Assembly (NCBI GenBank): GCA_937943665.1
Contig: CALEAR010000390.1
Coordinates: forward strand, 1-6,132
DNA from: an uncultured Alcanivoracaceae bacterium
Lineage (GTDB): Bacteria; Pseudomonadota; Gammaproteobacteria; Pseudomonadales; Alcanivoracaceae
Reading direction: 5' to 3'
DNA length: 6,132 nt
The notes under the pieces are model-generated. The model was not told the origin of the DNA, did not search any database, and worked only from the letters and a program-made list of their open reading frames with translations. Positions 1 to 6,023 of this stretch are shown here, one piece after another. The first letter of the stretch is position 1, and the number at the start of each line of letters is the position of its first letter. The translations under genes and the position numbers were made by a program.

Positions 1-577
1 TTTACTCACGCCCATTTTAGGGCTTGAACAGGTGGTGCAGGGCAGCTTTCGTGAATACTTTCGCACCCACACCGGCCTAGACCCAATGCGCGCCTCTTTA
101 GAGGCACTACGCCAACGTGCCGCACAAACCACAGAACTGCCCGAGGGCTTAACCCGCGGTGAACTGGTGGATTGGCTCATGGCCACCGTGGTAGAGCCCG
201 CCCTCCCACCGGAACAAATCACCGTCATTTATGATTTCCCCGATTGGGCAGCGGCATTGGCAGAAACCCATCAAGATACAGATGGCGAAACCGTGGCACG
301 GCGTTTTGAAATTTATGCCAAAGGCATGGAACTAGCCAACGGATACCAAGAACTCACCTGCGCTAAAGAACAAGCAAAACGCTTTGAAGAAGATCAACAA
401 CAGCGCAAAAAAATGGGCCTGCCCCCACGGGAGGCAGACCCTTGGTTACTTGCCGCTTTAGCCCACGGCTTGCCCTTTTGCTCAGGCGTGGCCATGGGCT
501 TAGACCGCCTACTTATGTGCCAACTCGGTGCCAAACACATTGAGGAAGTGATCAGCTTTCCCTTCCACCGTGCCTAA
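1..577 (+). CDS. epmA: EF-P--(R)-beta-lysine ligase EpmA (PoxA/GenX/YjeA), 3' part
   Basis: EpmA is a class II lysyl-tRNA synthetase paralogue that attaches (R)-beta-lysine to a conserved lysine of elongation factor P, which helps ribosomes pass polyproline stretches; it acts in the cytoplasm. The window opens inside the gene, in the frame starting at base 2, and holds about 191 C-terminal codons of a family that is usually about 325 residues. The N-terminal motifs 1 and 2 therefore lie to the left. Visible hallmarks are ELANGYQEL (329-355), whose E..N...E residues line the substrate pocket in the family, and class II motif 3, GVAMGLDRL (485-511), with its invariant arginine. The gene ends HRA-TAA, closely like the E. 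coli protein (..VDRA). A GTG at 32 is an internal valine codon, not a start. Neither efp nor epmB is in view. The stop codon overlaps that of the convergent hydrolase gene. Identification is from recalled E. coli sequence and is strong. Confidence 0.95.
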   Translation, partial: LLTPILGLEQVVQGSFREYFRTHTGLDPMRASLEALRQRAAQTTELPEGLTRGELVDWLMATVVEPALPPEQITVIYDFPDWAAALAETHQDTDGETVARRFEIYAKGMELANGYQELTCAKEQAKRFEEDQQQRKKMGLPPREADPWLLAALAHGLPFCSGVAMGLDRLLMCQLGAKHIEEVISFPFHRA

Positions 578-1497
578 GCGTTAAGGGCCTCACCCTCACG
601 GGCATTTTCCACAATCAATTGCGCAATAGTGGGCAACAAAGATTCCGGCAAATCATGCCCCATGCCCTTTAACAGGCTGAGTTTAGCCCCTGGAATATGC
701 TTCGCAGAGGATTTACCACAGGCGGGGCGCAATAGCGGATCCTTGGTGCCGTGGATCACTCGCGTGGGGCACTGCACCTTACGCAAATAGGGGCGTAAAT
801 CCCCCGTGGCTAAAATGGCCAAAAACTGCTGCAAAATACCCCTTGGATACAGGCCACGCTGCCAGCTTTGGGCAAACATCTCCTCTAGCAGCGCATCGCC
901 TTGGGGCAAGGTGCCACCAATGATTTTCATCATCTTCTTACCATGGGCCACAAAGGCTTCCTCGGAATGAATTTCCGTTCTTGGCCCCACCAAGGTTTTA
1001 AGGGCTGAAAAGGTGGGCGGCGGCAACCAACGATGGTTACTACTGGACATAATAGATGTGAGGCTTGCCACCCGCTCGGGGAACTTACCCGCCATTAACT
1101 GGGAGATCATGCCCCCCATGGAGGCCCCCACCAAATGTGCCTTGGCCACCTCGAGTTCATCTAACAGGCCCACCACATCATCCACCATATGGTGCAAAGT
1201 ATAAGGAGGCTGAATATCCAACCCCGCATAGGCACGCACAATGGCTTGAAAAGGCCCATAATGAAGCTTGCCGCGAATTTTTGTGGAATGGCCCACATCG
1301 CGGTTATCAAACCTCACCACCCGAAAGCCTTGCTGCGCCACGGCATTTAATAAGGGTTCAGGCCAAAATACCATTTGCGCTGAAAGCCCCATAATAAACA
1401 GCACCACGGGCCCTTCTTTAGGGCCGCGTTCATCATAGGCAAGGCTAATACCGTTCGGTAAGGTTATGGTTCCGGAAATTACGTTTACTGTATTCAT
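574..1497 (-). CDS. Alpha/beta-fold hydrolase (esterase-like)
   Basis: This is a predicted soluble serine hydrolase of the alpha/beta fold, 307 residues from the ATG at 1495-1497. The catalytic triad is readable: nucleophile Ser126 in the elbow GASMGG, Asp253 in GTKDPL and His281 in GMGHDLP. An MGLSAQMVFWP stretch near residues 37-47 sits where the oxyanion-hole loop belongs, and FDNRDVGHS (63-71) resembles esterases of the RdmC (aclacinomycin methylesterase)-like group. That group is broad, so the substrate cannot be inferred. No signal peptide or membrane segment is seen, so it is probably cytoplasmic. An in-frame GTG at 1504-1506 would add three residues; I prefer the ATG because the GTG falls inside a good -10 element. 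Neither start has a clear Shine-Dalgarno sequence. The gene lies 74 bp downstream of the DMT-family gene on the same strand, so cotranscription is possible. Its 3' end overlaps epmA, with no terminator between them. Confidence 0.85.
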   Translation of the reverse strand: MNTVNVISGTITLPNGISLAYDERGPKEGPVVLFIMGLSAQMVFWPEPLLNAVAQQGFRVVRFDNRDVGHSTKIRGKLHYGPFQAIVRAYAGLDIQPPYTLHHMVDDVVGLLDELEVAKAHLVGASMGGMISQLMAGKFPERVASLTSIMSSSNHRWLPPPTFSALKTLVGPRTEIHSEEAFVAHGKKMMKIIGGTLPQGDALLEEMFAQSWQRGLYPRGILQQFLAILATGDLRPYLRKVQCPTRVIHGTKDPLLRPACGKSSAKHIPGAKLSLLKGMGHDLPESLLPTIAQLIVENAREGEALNA

Positions 1498-1504
1498 AGG
1501 CTGC

Positions 1505-1532
1505 ACTATAAAAGGGTGCTTGAATTACACAA
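1505..1532 (-). promoter_or_regulatory. Putative sigma-70 promoter of the hydrolase gene
   Basis: On the minus strand TTGTGT (1532-1527) and TATAGT (1510-1505) are separated by 16 bp. The -10 matches consensus at 5 of 6 positions and the -35 at 3 of 6. Transcription would start near 1498, right at the hydrolase ATG (1497), which implies a leaderless or nearly leaderless mRNA and fits the missing Shine-Dalgarno sequence. This is inference from hexamer matching only. Confidence 0.35.
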
Positions 1533-1571
1533 GGCGCAAATGCCGCCCACCTACTTACCATGGGCCAATGG

Positions 1572-2021
1572 CTAGCCTAAAAATTTCTCTAGCCATTTAT
1601 CCCCTTGCAATACCAAGGCAACGCCAGCCAGCATGCACCCCAAGCCCAGCAAGCGCACCGGCGTAATGGGCCTTTCTGCCAAACCTAGCCAGCCAAAGTG
1701 ATCCAACGTCACAGCGGCGGTGAGCTGCCCGAAGATAATCAGCAGCAGCATGTTGGCCAGCCCCACGCGCGGTGTTAAAAACACCAAGGCACCGCCCAAC
1801 AAGGTCCAGGGAGGTTGCTTGGGCAACTGCCAAAGGTAGCCCCCTAGGCCGCCACGCGCTACAGTGACCATCAACAAAATCAGCGTACCCACAGTGAAGG
1901 AAACCAAGGTGGCCACTATGGGGGCATCCCCAAGGCCTTTGGCTAAATTCGCATTCACCGAGGCTTGTACGGCAAAACACATGCCCGCAAATAAGGCGAG
2001 CGCAATGAATCCAATGGGCAT
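1572..2021 (-). CDS. DMT-superfamily membrane protein, YdcZ/DUF606 type, possibly missing part of TM3
   Basis: This is a small hydrophobic inner-membrane protein of 149 residues. It resembles the YdcZ (DUF606) branch of the drug/metabolite transporter superfamily, half-size proteins thought to work as dimers; the substrate is unknown. Family marks are the N-terminal segment with VQASVNANLAK (about 18-28), the TPRVG motif (83-87), IIFGQLTAAVTLDHFGWLGL (95-114) and a last helix RLLGLGCMLAGVALVLQG (123-140). Predicted membrane segments are about 3-21, 36-55, 73-83 (short), 88-108 and 122-139. The stretch from the GG at 76-77 to VG at 86-87 is about 7-8 residues shorter than I recall for E. coli YdcZ and relatives, so the third helix looks too short to span the membrane. 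The reading frame is open on both sides, so this would be an in-frame deletion and not a frameshift. The start ATG has only a weak AAGAA upstream. It diverges from rsuA with 28 bp between starts and could form an operon with the hydrolase gene. Confidence 0.85.
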   Translation of the reverse strand: MPIGFIALALFAGMCFAVQASVNANLAKGLGDAPIVATLVSFTVGTLILLMVTVARGGLGGYLWQLPKQPPWTLLGGALVFLTPRVGLANMLLLIIFGQLTAAVTLDHFGWLGLAERPITPVRLLGLGCMLAGVALVLQGDKWLEKFLG

Positions 2022-2024
2022 AAT
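2019..2024 (+). promoter_or_regulatory. Candidate -10 element for rsuA
   Basis: CATAAT matches the sigma-70 -10 consensus at 5 of 6 positions and would place the start of transcription near 2031, about 19 nt before the rsuA ATG. I see no matching -35 hexamer and no extended -10 TG, so support is weak. The element overlaps the start codon of the divergent DMT-family gene. With only 28 bp between the two starts, any rsuA promoter must lie partly in that gene. Confidence 0.25.
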
Positions 2025-2049
2025 TCTTCAACCATTCACAGAGTGACAC

Positions 2050-2745
2050 ATGCGGCTTGATCAATTTATTGCACAAAGTGCTGGGGTTTCTCGCAAAATC
2101 GCAAAGCAGCTAATACGCCAAGGGCGCATTGTCTTTGCCGAGGGCACAGCCACTACGCCCAACGAACGCACCCAAGGGCGCACCGTATACCTTGATGGGG
2201 AGGCCTTAGCCCTACCCGGCCACCGCTACTACATGCTACACAAACCTGCGGGCTATGTATCTGCCACGGAGGATGCGCTGCACCCCACGGCCCTCAGCCT
2301 ACTACCGGCACCCTTAAGAGCCAATGTGCACATTGCTGGGCGGCTCGATAAAGACACCACCGGGCTTTTACTGCTCACCACCGATGGCCAGTGGAGCCGT
2401 TGGGTCACAGCCCCTCGCCATAGAGTGCCTAAAACTTACCTGGTGCATTTAGCCGCGCCCATTACCACCGCGGCCATCGCCCAACTTGAAGCGGGCCTGT
2501 GGCTGCGTCATGAAACCACCCCCACTGCCCCCGCCGAGGTAGAAGTGTGCCACCCCACCTGCATTCGGCTCACCATCACCGAGGGCCGTTATCACCAAGT
2601 GAAGCGCATGTTGGCCGCTGTGGGGAATCGCGTGCAAGGGCTGCACCGTGAACGGGTGGGCCACCTCACCTTGCCGCAGGCACTTGCACCGGGGGAGTTT
2701 CGTGAACTTACGGCGGAGGAAGTGACAAAATTTGCGCCCCGTTAA
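2050..2745 (+). CDS. rsuA: 16S rRNA pseudouridine(516) synthase RsuA
   Basis: RsuA isomerises uridine 516 of 16S rRNA to pseudouridine during assembly of the small ribosomal subunit in the cytoplasm. The protein has 231 residues, the same length as I recall for E. coli RsuA, and lines up with it from end to end. An N-terminal S4 RNA-binding domain (about 1-57) begins MRLDQFIAQSAGVSRKIAK, and the RsuA/RluB/E/F-type catalytic domain follows. The catalytic aspartate is Asp100 in AGRLDKDTTGL. Other landmarks are YMLHKPAGYV (61-70), KTYLVHL (128-134) and the TEGRYHQVKRML box (177-188), which carries the basic residues that hold the RNA. HRERVG (199-204) and LAPGEFRELT (212-221) match the RsuA C-terminus and favour it over the paralogues RluE, RluB and RluF. 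The ATG at 2050 gives the canonical MRLD start; the ribosome-binding site is weak. The gene stands alone and is divergent from the DMT-family gene. Confidence 0.93.
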   Translation: MRLDQFIAQSAGVSRKIAKQLIRQGRIVFAEGTATTPNERTQGRTVYLDGEALALPGHRYYMLHKPAGYVSATEDALHPTALSLLPAPLRANVHIAGRLDKDTTGLLLLTTDGQWSRWVTAPRHRVPKTYLVHLAAPITTAAIAQLEAGLWLRHETTPTAPAEVEVCHPTCIRLTITEGRYHQVKRMLAAVGNRVQGLHRERVGHLTLPQALAPGEFRELTAEEVTKFAPR

Positions 2746-2761
2746 ACAAAATTTGTGTAAC
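2741..2761. repeat. Imperfect 21-bp dyad overlapping the rsuA stop codon
   Basis: The left arm GTTAAACAAA and right arm TTTGTGTAAC flank one central A, and 9 of 10 positions pair. The dyad contains the rsuA TAA (2743-2745) and ends 1 bp before the hairpin at 2763. It may be part of a compound terminator or a protein-binding site; the sequence does not decide. Confidence 0.45.
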
Positions 2762-2762
2762 A

Positions 2763-2785
2763 GGCCACATATTGGATATGTGGCC
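2763..2785 (+). terminator. Perfect 10-bp hairpin after rsuA, possible terminator
   Basis: The arms GGCCACATAT and ATATGTGGCC are exact reverse complements around a TGG loop. The position, 17 bp past the rsuA stop, suits a terminator. However, the following bases (CATGGGTCATG) have no T-tract, so it is not a canonical intrinsic terminator. Alternatives are an RNA 3'-end stabiliser or an operator for the downstream fadL-type gene, whose ATG is 152 bp further on. Confidence 0.45.
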
Positions 2786-2937
2786 CATGGGTCATGCAAA
2801 TAAATTGATGACGAACAAACTTTTCTAGTGATTTTTTATTAAATAGTCGTAAACTGTCTTCTTGGTTGGTACTTTTGATCAAGAACCACCGTTTGCTTGC
2901 TATTTGTATTAGCGATGTACCCCATTAGGAGAAAAAA
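2786..2937 (+). promoter_or_regulatory. AT-rich upstream region of the fadL-type gene
   Basis: This non-coding stretch is clearly AT-richer than the flanking genes, especially 2798-2850 with its T-run and TTATTAAATAG. It must hold the promoter of the porin gene, but no hexamer pair stands out: TTGATC at 2875-2880 lacks a good -10 at normal spacing. A TTCTTG (2859-2864)/CAAGAA (2880-2885) inverted hexamer may be chance. A strong Shine-Dalgarno sequence AGGAG at 2927-2931 lies 6 bp before the ATG and fixes the start. I see no FadR-like operator. Confidence 0.5.
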
Positions 2938-4380
2938 ATGCAAAAACAACTATTAAAGAAATTACCTTCTGCGCTCTCTTATTCAGCGTTAGCAAGTGCC
3001 GTATTATTCGCTTCTCAAGGCGCTGTGGCTGCAGGCCTAACCTTGAACGAGCAAAGTGCCAGTGCCATGGGTACTGCCTATGCAGGCCGCTCTTCTTCCG
3101 CCCTTGATGCCAGCACCGTGTTTGGTAACCCAGCGGGGATGTCGCGCTTAGATCGTATGCAAGTGAGCGGCGGGTTGGCGTTTATTGATCCGCATACCAA
3201 GATTAAAGATGGTAAGACCACTTATAATGGTGTGGATCCAGATCTAGCTTTTGCTAGTAAAAACTTTAAGCGTGTTAACACCGCCTCTACCAACAAGGGC
3301 AACATGGTACCCTTCACCACCATTCCCTTTGGCTACTTTGTTACCCCCTTAGATGACGATAAAAACTGGCACTTTGGTATGGGCATTTACGCCCCCCTCG
3401 GTGGCAAAAGTAAGTATGAGGACACCTTTGCGGGCCGTTACCAAGGCCGCAAAACCGAGGTGACCATGGTGACCTTCCAACCCACCATTAGCTACAAGTT
3501 TAATGACATGGTATCTGTGGGTGTGGGCCCCACCATTTCTTACATTGATGGCACCTTAAGCAGTAACTCCCTCGCTCCTGATGTTTTAAACGATCCTAAC
3601 CAATTGAAGGATGTGCACTACACCGCCAAGGGCGATGATTTTGGCGTGGGTGCTAACGTGGGTGTGCTCTTCCAGCCCTATGAAAACACCACCTTCGGCT
3701 TAACCTATCGCTCTGAAACCCGCTTTAAGCTCAGTGGCGATGCCAAGCTTGAGGGCCACCCGTTAGACAATGCTCAAGGTGCTGCCATTGCTGAACAATT
3801 AGGCCTAGACCCCAAGTACAAAGGCTCTGCTAAGCTACGCTTCACCGCCCCTGAAAGCATTGATCTTTCCCTTACTCACAAGCTTGATGATCAGTGGACG
3901 GTATACGCCGGTGCCGTGTGGACCCGTTGGAGCCGTTTAGACACCATCCAAATCGATGATAACCTCAACGTGCCTGTAACAAGCGGTAATAACCCCCCTA
4001 TAGCCACCGATGTGGACCCACGGGAAGAGGTGAAGTTTAAGGACACTTGGGCGTACTCCATTGGTGCCTCGTACCAAGTGAATCCTGAGTGGGTGGTGCG
4101 CGCGGGCTTTGCCCTTGATACCTCTGCTGCATCAGATAGCACCCGTAGCGTAAGAACCCCCATTGCAGAGCGTAAGGCTGTGACCTTGGGTGCCGGCTGG
4201 AATGTCACCCAAGATCTTACCCTTGATTTTGCCTACGGCTACCTGTGGGAAAGCGATGCCAAGGTTAACCAAGGTGATAAAGACGCAAACACCAACACTG
4301 GCTCACCCCGCCCTGGCTATGAAGGCACCTTCAAAAACAAGGCGCACGGTGTATCTGGCCAAATTACCTACCGCTTCTAA
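2938..4380 (+). CDS. fadL: FadL/OmpP1-family outer-membrane long-chain fatty acid transporter
   Basis: This protein should form a 14-strand outer-membrane beta-barrel with an N-terminal plug that takes up long-chain fatty acids or other hydrophobic compounds, such as hydrocarbons, by lateral diffusion. It has 480 residues. The signal peptide is clear: KKLP near the start, a hydrophobic core SALASAVLFA, and AVA|AGL with cleavage after Ala31. The predicted mature N-terminus AGLTLNEQSASAMG closely resembles that of E. coli FadL (AGFQLNEFSSSGLG). The hallmark NPAGM follows at 64-68. Alternating amphipathic strands run through the rest, and the protein ends QITYRF with the terminal phenylalanine recognised by the Bam machinery. 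The mature length of about 449 is somewhat longer than E. coli FadL (about 421, recalled). The start is fixed by AGGAG 6 bp upstream, and the gene is closed by a strong terminator, so it is a single-gene unit. The exact substrate is not readable; other family members carry toluene or alkanes. Confidence 0.92.
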   Translation: MQKQLLKKLPSALSYSALASAVLFASQGAVAAGLTLNEQSASAMGTAYAGRSSSALDASTVFGNPAGMSRLDRMQVSGGLAFIDPHTKIKDGKTTYNGVDPDLAFASKNFKRVNTASTNKGNMVPFTTIPFGYFVTPLDDDKNWHFGMGIYAPLGGKSKYEDTFAGRYQGRKTEVTMVTFQPTISYKFNDMVSVGVGPTISYIDGTLSSNSLAPDVLNDPNQLKDVHYTAKGDDFGVGANVGVLFQPYENTTFGLTYRSETRFKLSGDAKLEGHPLDNAQGAAIAEQLGLDPKYKGSAKLRFTAPESIDLSLTHKLDDQWTVYAGAVWTRWSRLDTIQIDDNLNVPVTSGNNPPIATDVDPREEVKFKDTWAYSIGASYQVNPEWVVRAGFALDTSAASDSTRSVRTPIAERKAVTLGAGWNVTQDLTLDFAYGYLWESDAKVNQGDKDANTNTGSPRPGYEGTFKNKAHGVSGQITYRF

Positions 4381-4402
4381 ATTAAGCTAAGGTAAATACC
4401 CC

Positions 4403-4434
4403 ACCCCCTAGGGCCTGGCCTTAGGGGGTTTTTT
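4403..4434 (+). terminator. Rho-independent terminator of the fadL-type gene
   Basis: A 12-bp stem (4403-4414 with 4418-4429, one G-U pair) starts ACCCCCTA and closes TAGGGGGT around a CTG loop. A run of six T follows (4429-4434). It begins 22 bp after the stop codon and is a classic intrinsic terminator for rightward transcription. It separates the porin gene from rdgC. Confidence 0.92.
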
Positions 4435-4513
4435 AGTGCTTGAGTTAGCGGTTTTCATTAGTTAGGGTAACGCCTACTTTTCTCGCCCTTTCCTTTACCA
4501 TGAGAACAATACC
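4435..4513 (+). promoter_or_regulatory. Upstream region of rdgC
   Basis: These 79 bp between the terminator and rdgC should contain the rdgC promoter. The best pair is TTTTCA (4452-4457) and TACTTT (4475-4480) with a 17-bp spacer, matching consensus at 4 of 6 and 3 of 6 positions, which is weak. No LexA box is seen. No clear Shine-Dalgarno sequence precedes the rdgC ATG; GAGAA at 4502-4506 is the nearest purine run. Confidence 0.3.
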
Positions 4514-5425
4514 ATGTGGATGAAAAACCTCGCTGTGTTTGCCAGCGCTACCCCTTTTTCTTGGTCTGTGAGTGAGCTAAACGAGCTCCTAGAACAAACC
4601 CCCTGCAAACCCTGCGGCAGCCAAGAAATGAGCTCCGAAGGCTTTGTGCCGCCACTCAAAGGCCATGTGGATATGCTAGTGGCGGCCCAGCAATATGTGT
4701 TCTGTACTTATCAAGAAACCGTGCGCCTATTGCCTGGGCCCGTGGTCACCGAGGAGCTGAATGAGCGAGTGGAGCTGATTGAAACCGAGCAACACCGCAA
4801 GGTGGGCCGCAAAGAAAGAGCAGAAATTAAAGAGCAAATTATTTTTGAGTTTTTGCCCCAGGCCTTCACACGCTCGCGCCAAACCAATGTGATCATAGAT
4901 ATGCGCCGGCACCTGATTTATGTGGATGCCGCCAGCCAAACCCGTGCGGAACAGGTGATTAACGCCCTACGTAAGGCCATTGGCACCTTGCCAGTAAAAC
5001 CCCTGCGCGCTGATATTGCCCCGGCCAGCGTGTTCACCCAGTGGATGCAGCAGCCCCATACCCTACCCACGGATTTACGCCTTGGGGATCGTTGTGAGCT
5101 TAAGGGCACCAAGGACACCAGCGCCACGGTACGCTTCAACGCTGTGGATATTACCCAAGAGGAAATCCTCGCCCTGTTAGAAAATCAAATGTACCCCAGC
5201 CGCTTAAGCCTAACCTGGTTGGATGAAATTGAGTTTGATGTTACCGAAGACGTGCAATTTAAGCGCTTAAAGCCTTTAGATTTGTTGGCGGAAAAGCAAG
5301 AAAACCTAGAAGGCGATGACGAGGTGGAAACACTTCAAGCGCAAATTTTGCTGCAAGCTAACCTTATTCGCAGCATGTTGGATGTACTGGAAGCCCCCCT
5401 TGCCTTAAAAGGGCCTAATGAGTGA
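4514..5425 (+). CDS. rdgC: Recombination-associated protein RdgC
   Basis: RdgC is a nucleoid-associated DNA-binding protein that forms a ring-shaped dimer around double-stranded DNA and limits RecA-driven strand exchange; it is needed for growth in some replication-restart mutants. This copy has 303 residues, the same length as I recall for E. coli RdgC. Matching landmarks are the start MWMKNLAVF, CKPCGSQEM (31-39), GFVPPLKG (43-50), the charged helix around 84-107, FLPQAFTRSRQT (113-124), YVDAAS (136-141) and LRKAIGTLPVKPL (152-164). Phe118 aligns with E. coli Phe120, a residue reported to matter for function. The stretch VRFNAVDITQEEI (206-218) aligns with the E. coli segment holding Lys211 and Gln212; here those positions read Ala and Val. 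The ATG at 4514 gives the family start, with another in-frame ATG two codons on. It converges on the hemerythrin gene, separated by a GC-rich hairpin. Confidence 0.93.
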   Translation: MWMKNLAVFASATPFSWSVSELNELLEQTPCKPCGSQEMSSEGFVPPLKGHVDMLVAAQQYVFCTYQETVRLLPGPVVTEELNERVELIETEQHRKVGRKERAEIKEQIIFEFLPQAFTRSRQTNVIIDMRRHLIYVDAASQTRAEQVINALRKAIGTLPVKPLRADIAPASVFTQWMQQPHTLPTDLRLGDRCELKGTKDTSATVRFNAVDITQEEILALLENQMYPSRLSLTWLDEIEFDVTEDVQFKRLKPLDLLAEKQENLEGDDEVETLQAQILLQANLIRSMLDVLEAPLALKGPNE

Positions 5426-5428
5426 TCC

Positions 5429-5460
5429 AAAACACAGCGGGGCTCAGGGGCCCCGCTGTG
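5429..5460 (-). terminator. Intrinsic terminator of the hemerythrin gene, possibly bidirectional
   Basis: The arms CACAGCGGGGC (5433-5443) and GCCCCGCTGTG (5450-5460) pair perfectly over 11 bp around a 6-nt loop. Read leftward, the stem is followed by TTTT (5432-5429), which suits termination of the hemerythrin transcript ending at 5480. Read rightward from rdgC, whose stop is 7 bp before the stem, no T-tract follows. The stem may still halt or protect that transcript. Confidence 0.8.
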
Positions 5461-5479
5461 GAACACCCTCTCCATAACA

Positions 5480-5956
5480 CTACTTCATACCAAAGAATCG
5501 CTTCACTGCTAACCGTATTTTGCCCTTATCCTGTTGCATCAAATACTTCTTCACATAGGGCGCATAGTGTTGATCCTCACGACGAATGTGATTCATTAAC
5601 CACAGCCCAATATGGGTGCGTGCCTCACGGGCAATGACTAATGGATCCTCCCCCGCCTCAAGCCGCGATTTATAACTTAAAGCCCGTTGTTTAAAGTTTT
5701 CATGCACCCGATGATGGGCCTCTAACATGGGGTAGCCCGCATCGCGCATAAGGGATTCCTCAAAGGTGTTATGGCTAATGGCGTAATCCACTAATCCTTG
5801 TACCACCAAAGGTAAGTTTTCAATATCGTTATGAGCGAGCATCTGCTGCACTTGATCAAAATATTCAAACAGTTGCTGATGCTGCTCATCGATAATATCG
5901 ATGCCTGTGGCAAATTCATCGCTCCAGACAATATCAATTAATGTTCTCGCACCCAT
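5480..5956 (-). CDS. Bacteriohemerythrin (diiron oxygen-binding protein)
   Basis: This is a single-domain hemerythrin of 158 residues, a four-helix bundle holding a non-haem diiron centre that binds O2 reversibly. In bacteria such proteins are linked to oxygen delivery, oxygen or iron sensing, aerotaxis or NO tolerance. All seven expected ligands are present: His26 (DEQHQQLF), His62 and Glu66 (HNTFEE), His81 and His85 (HHRVH), and His123 and Asp128 (NHIRREDQHY). The typical N-terminal pattern IVWSDEFATGIDIIDEQH (9-26) is also there. The domain fills about residues 9-137; a basic tail (KKYLM..KIRLAVKRFF) follows. There is no signal peptide, membrane segment or fused signalling domain, so it is probably cytoplasmic. 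The start is fixed by AGGAG (5967-5963, minus strand) 6 bp before the ATG. An Anr/FNR-like box lies upstream, which suggests oxygen control. It is a single-gene unit with its own terminator. Confidence 0.93.
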   Translation of the reverse strand: MGARTLIDIVWSDEFATGIDIIDEQHQQLFEYFDQVQQMLAHNDIENLPLVVQGLVDYAISHNTFEESLMRDAGYPMLEAHHRVHENFKQRALSYKSRLEAGEDPLVIAREARTHIGLWLMNHIRREDQHYAPYVKKYLMQQDKGKIRLAVKRFFGMK

Positions 5957-6023
5957 ATTATTCTCCTAATTCTTATAGGTGATACAGATAACGAGCACGT
6001 TAGTAATTAATGATTTAAATTCA

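Noticed and set aside
1013..1394. Plus-strand open frames opposite the hydrolase gene
   Set aside because: Low-complexity Pro/Arg-rich translations antisense to a gene with an intact catalytic triad.
1597..2076. A 159-codon minus-strand frame over the DMT-family gene
   Set aside because: It is the shifted frame of the membrane protein; it is rich in Cys, His and Trp with no family features, and the other frame carries the motifs. I also checked it for a frameshift that would restore the missing TM3 residues and found none.
2119..2181. Repeated CCAAGGGCGCA, 52 bp apart, in rsuA
   Set aside because: Both copies encode Gln-Gly-Arg in frame within the S4 domain; codon choice explains the match.
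2449..2799. Minus-strand frame opposite rsuA
   Set aside because: Glycine/histidine-rich shadow of a conserved gene, with no motif.
2865..2881. Possible sigma-54 promoter around TGGTAC upstream of the fadL-type gene
   Set aside because: The GG has no GC at the required 10-bp spacing.
4461..4471. Small palindrome GTTA-GGG-TAAC upstream of rdgC
   Set aside because: Four-base arms are expected by chance and fit no operator I know; it is not a LexA box.
4500..4523. Seven-codon frame (MRTIPCG) overlapping the rdgC start, as a possible leader peptide
   Set aside because: It has no Shine-Dalgarno sequence and is so short that chance explains it; it would matter only if conserved in relatives.
5422..5637. 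A 71-codon open frame on the plus strand overlapping the end of rdgC
   Set aside because: It is antisense to the conserved hemerythrin gene, has no family resemblance, runs through the hairpin and lacks a ribosome-binding site.
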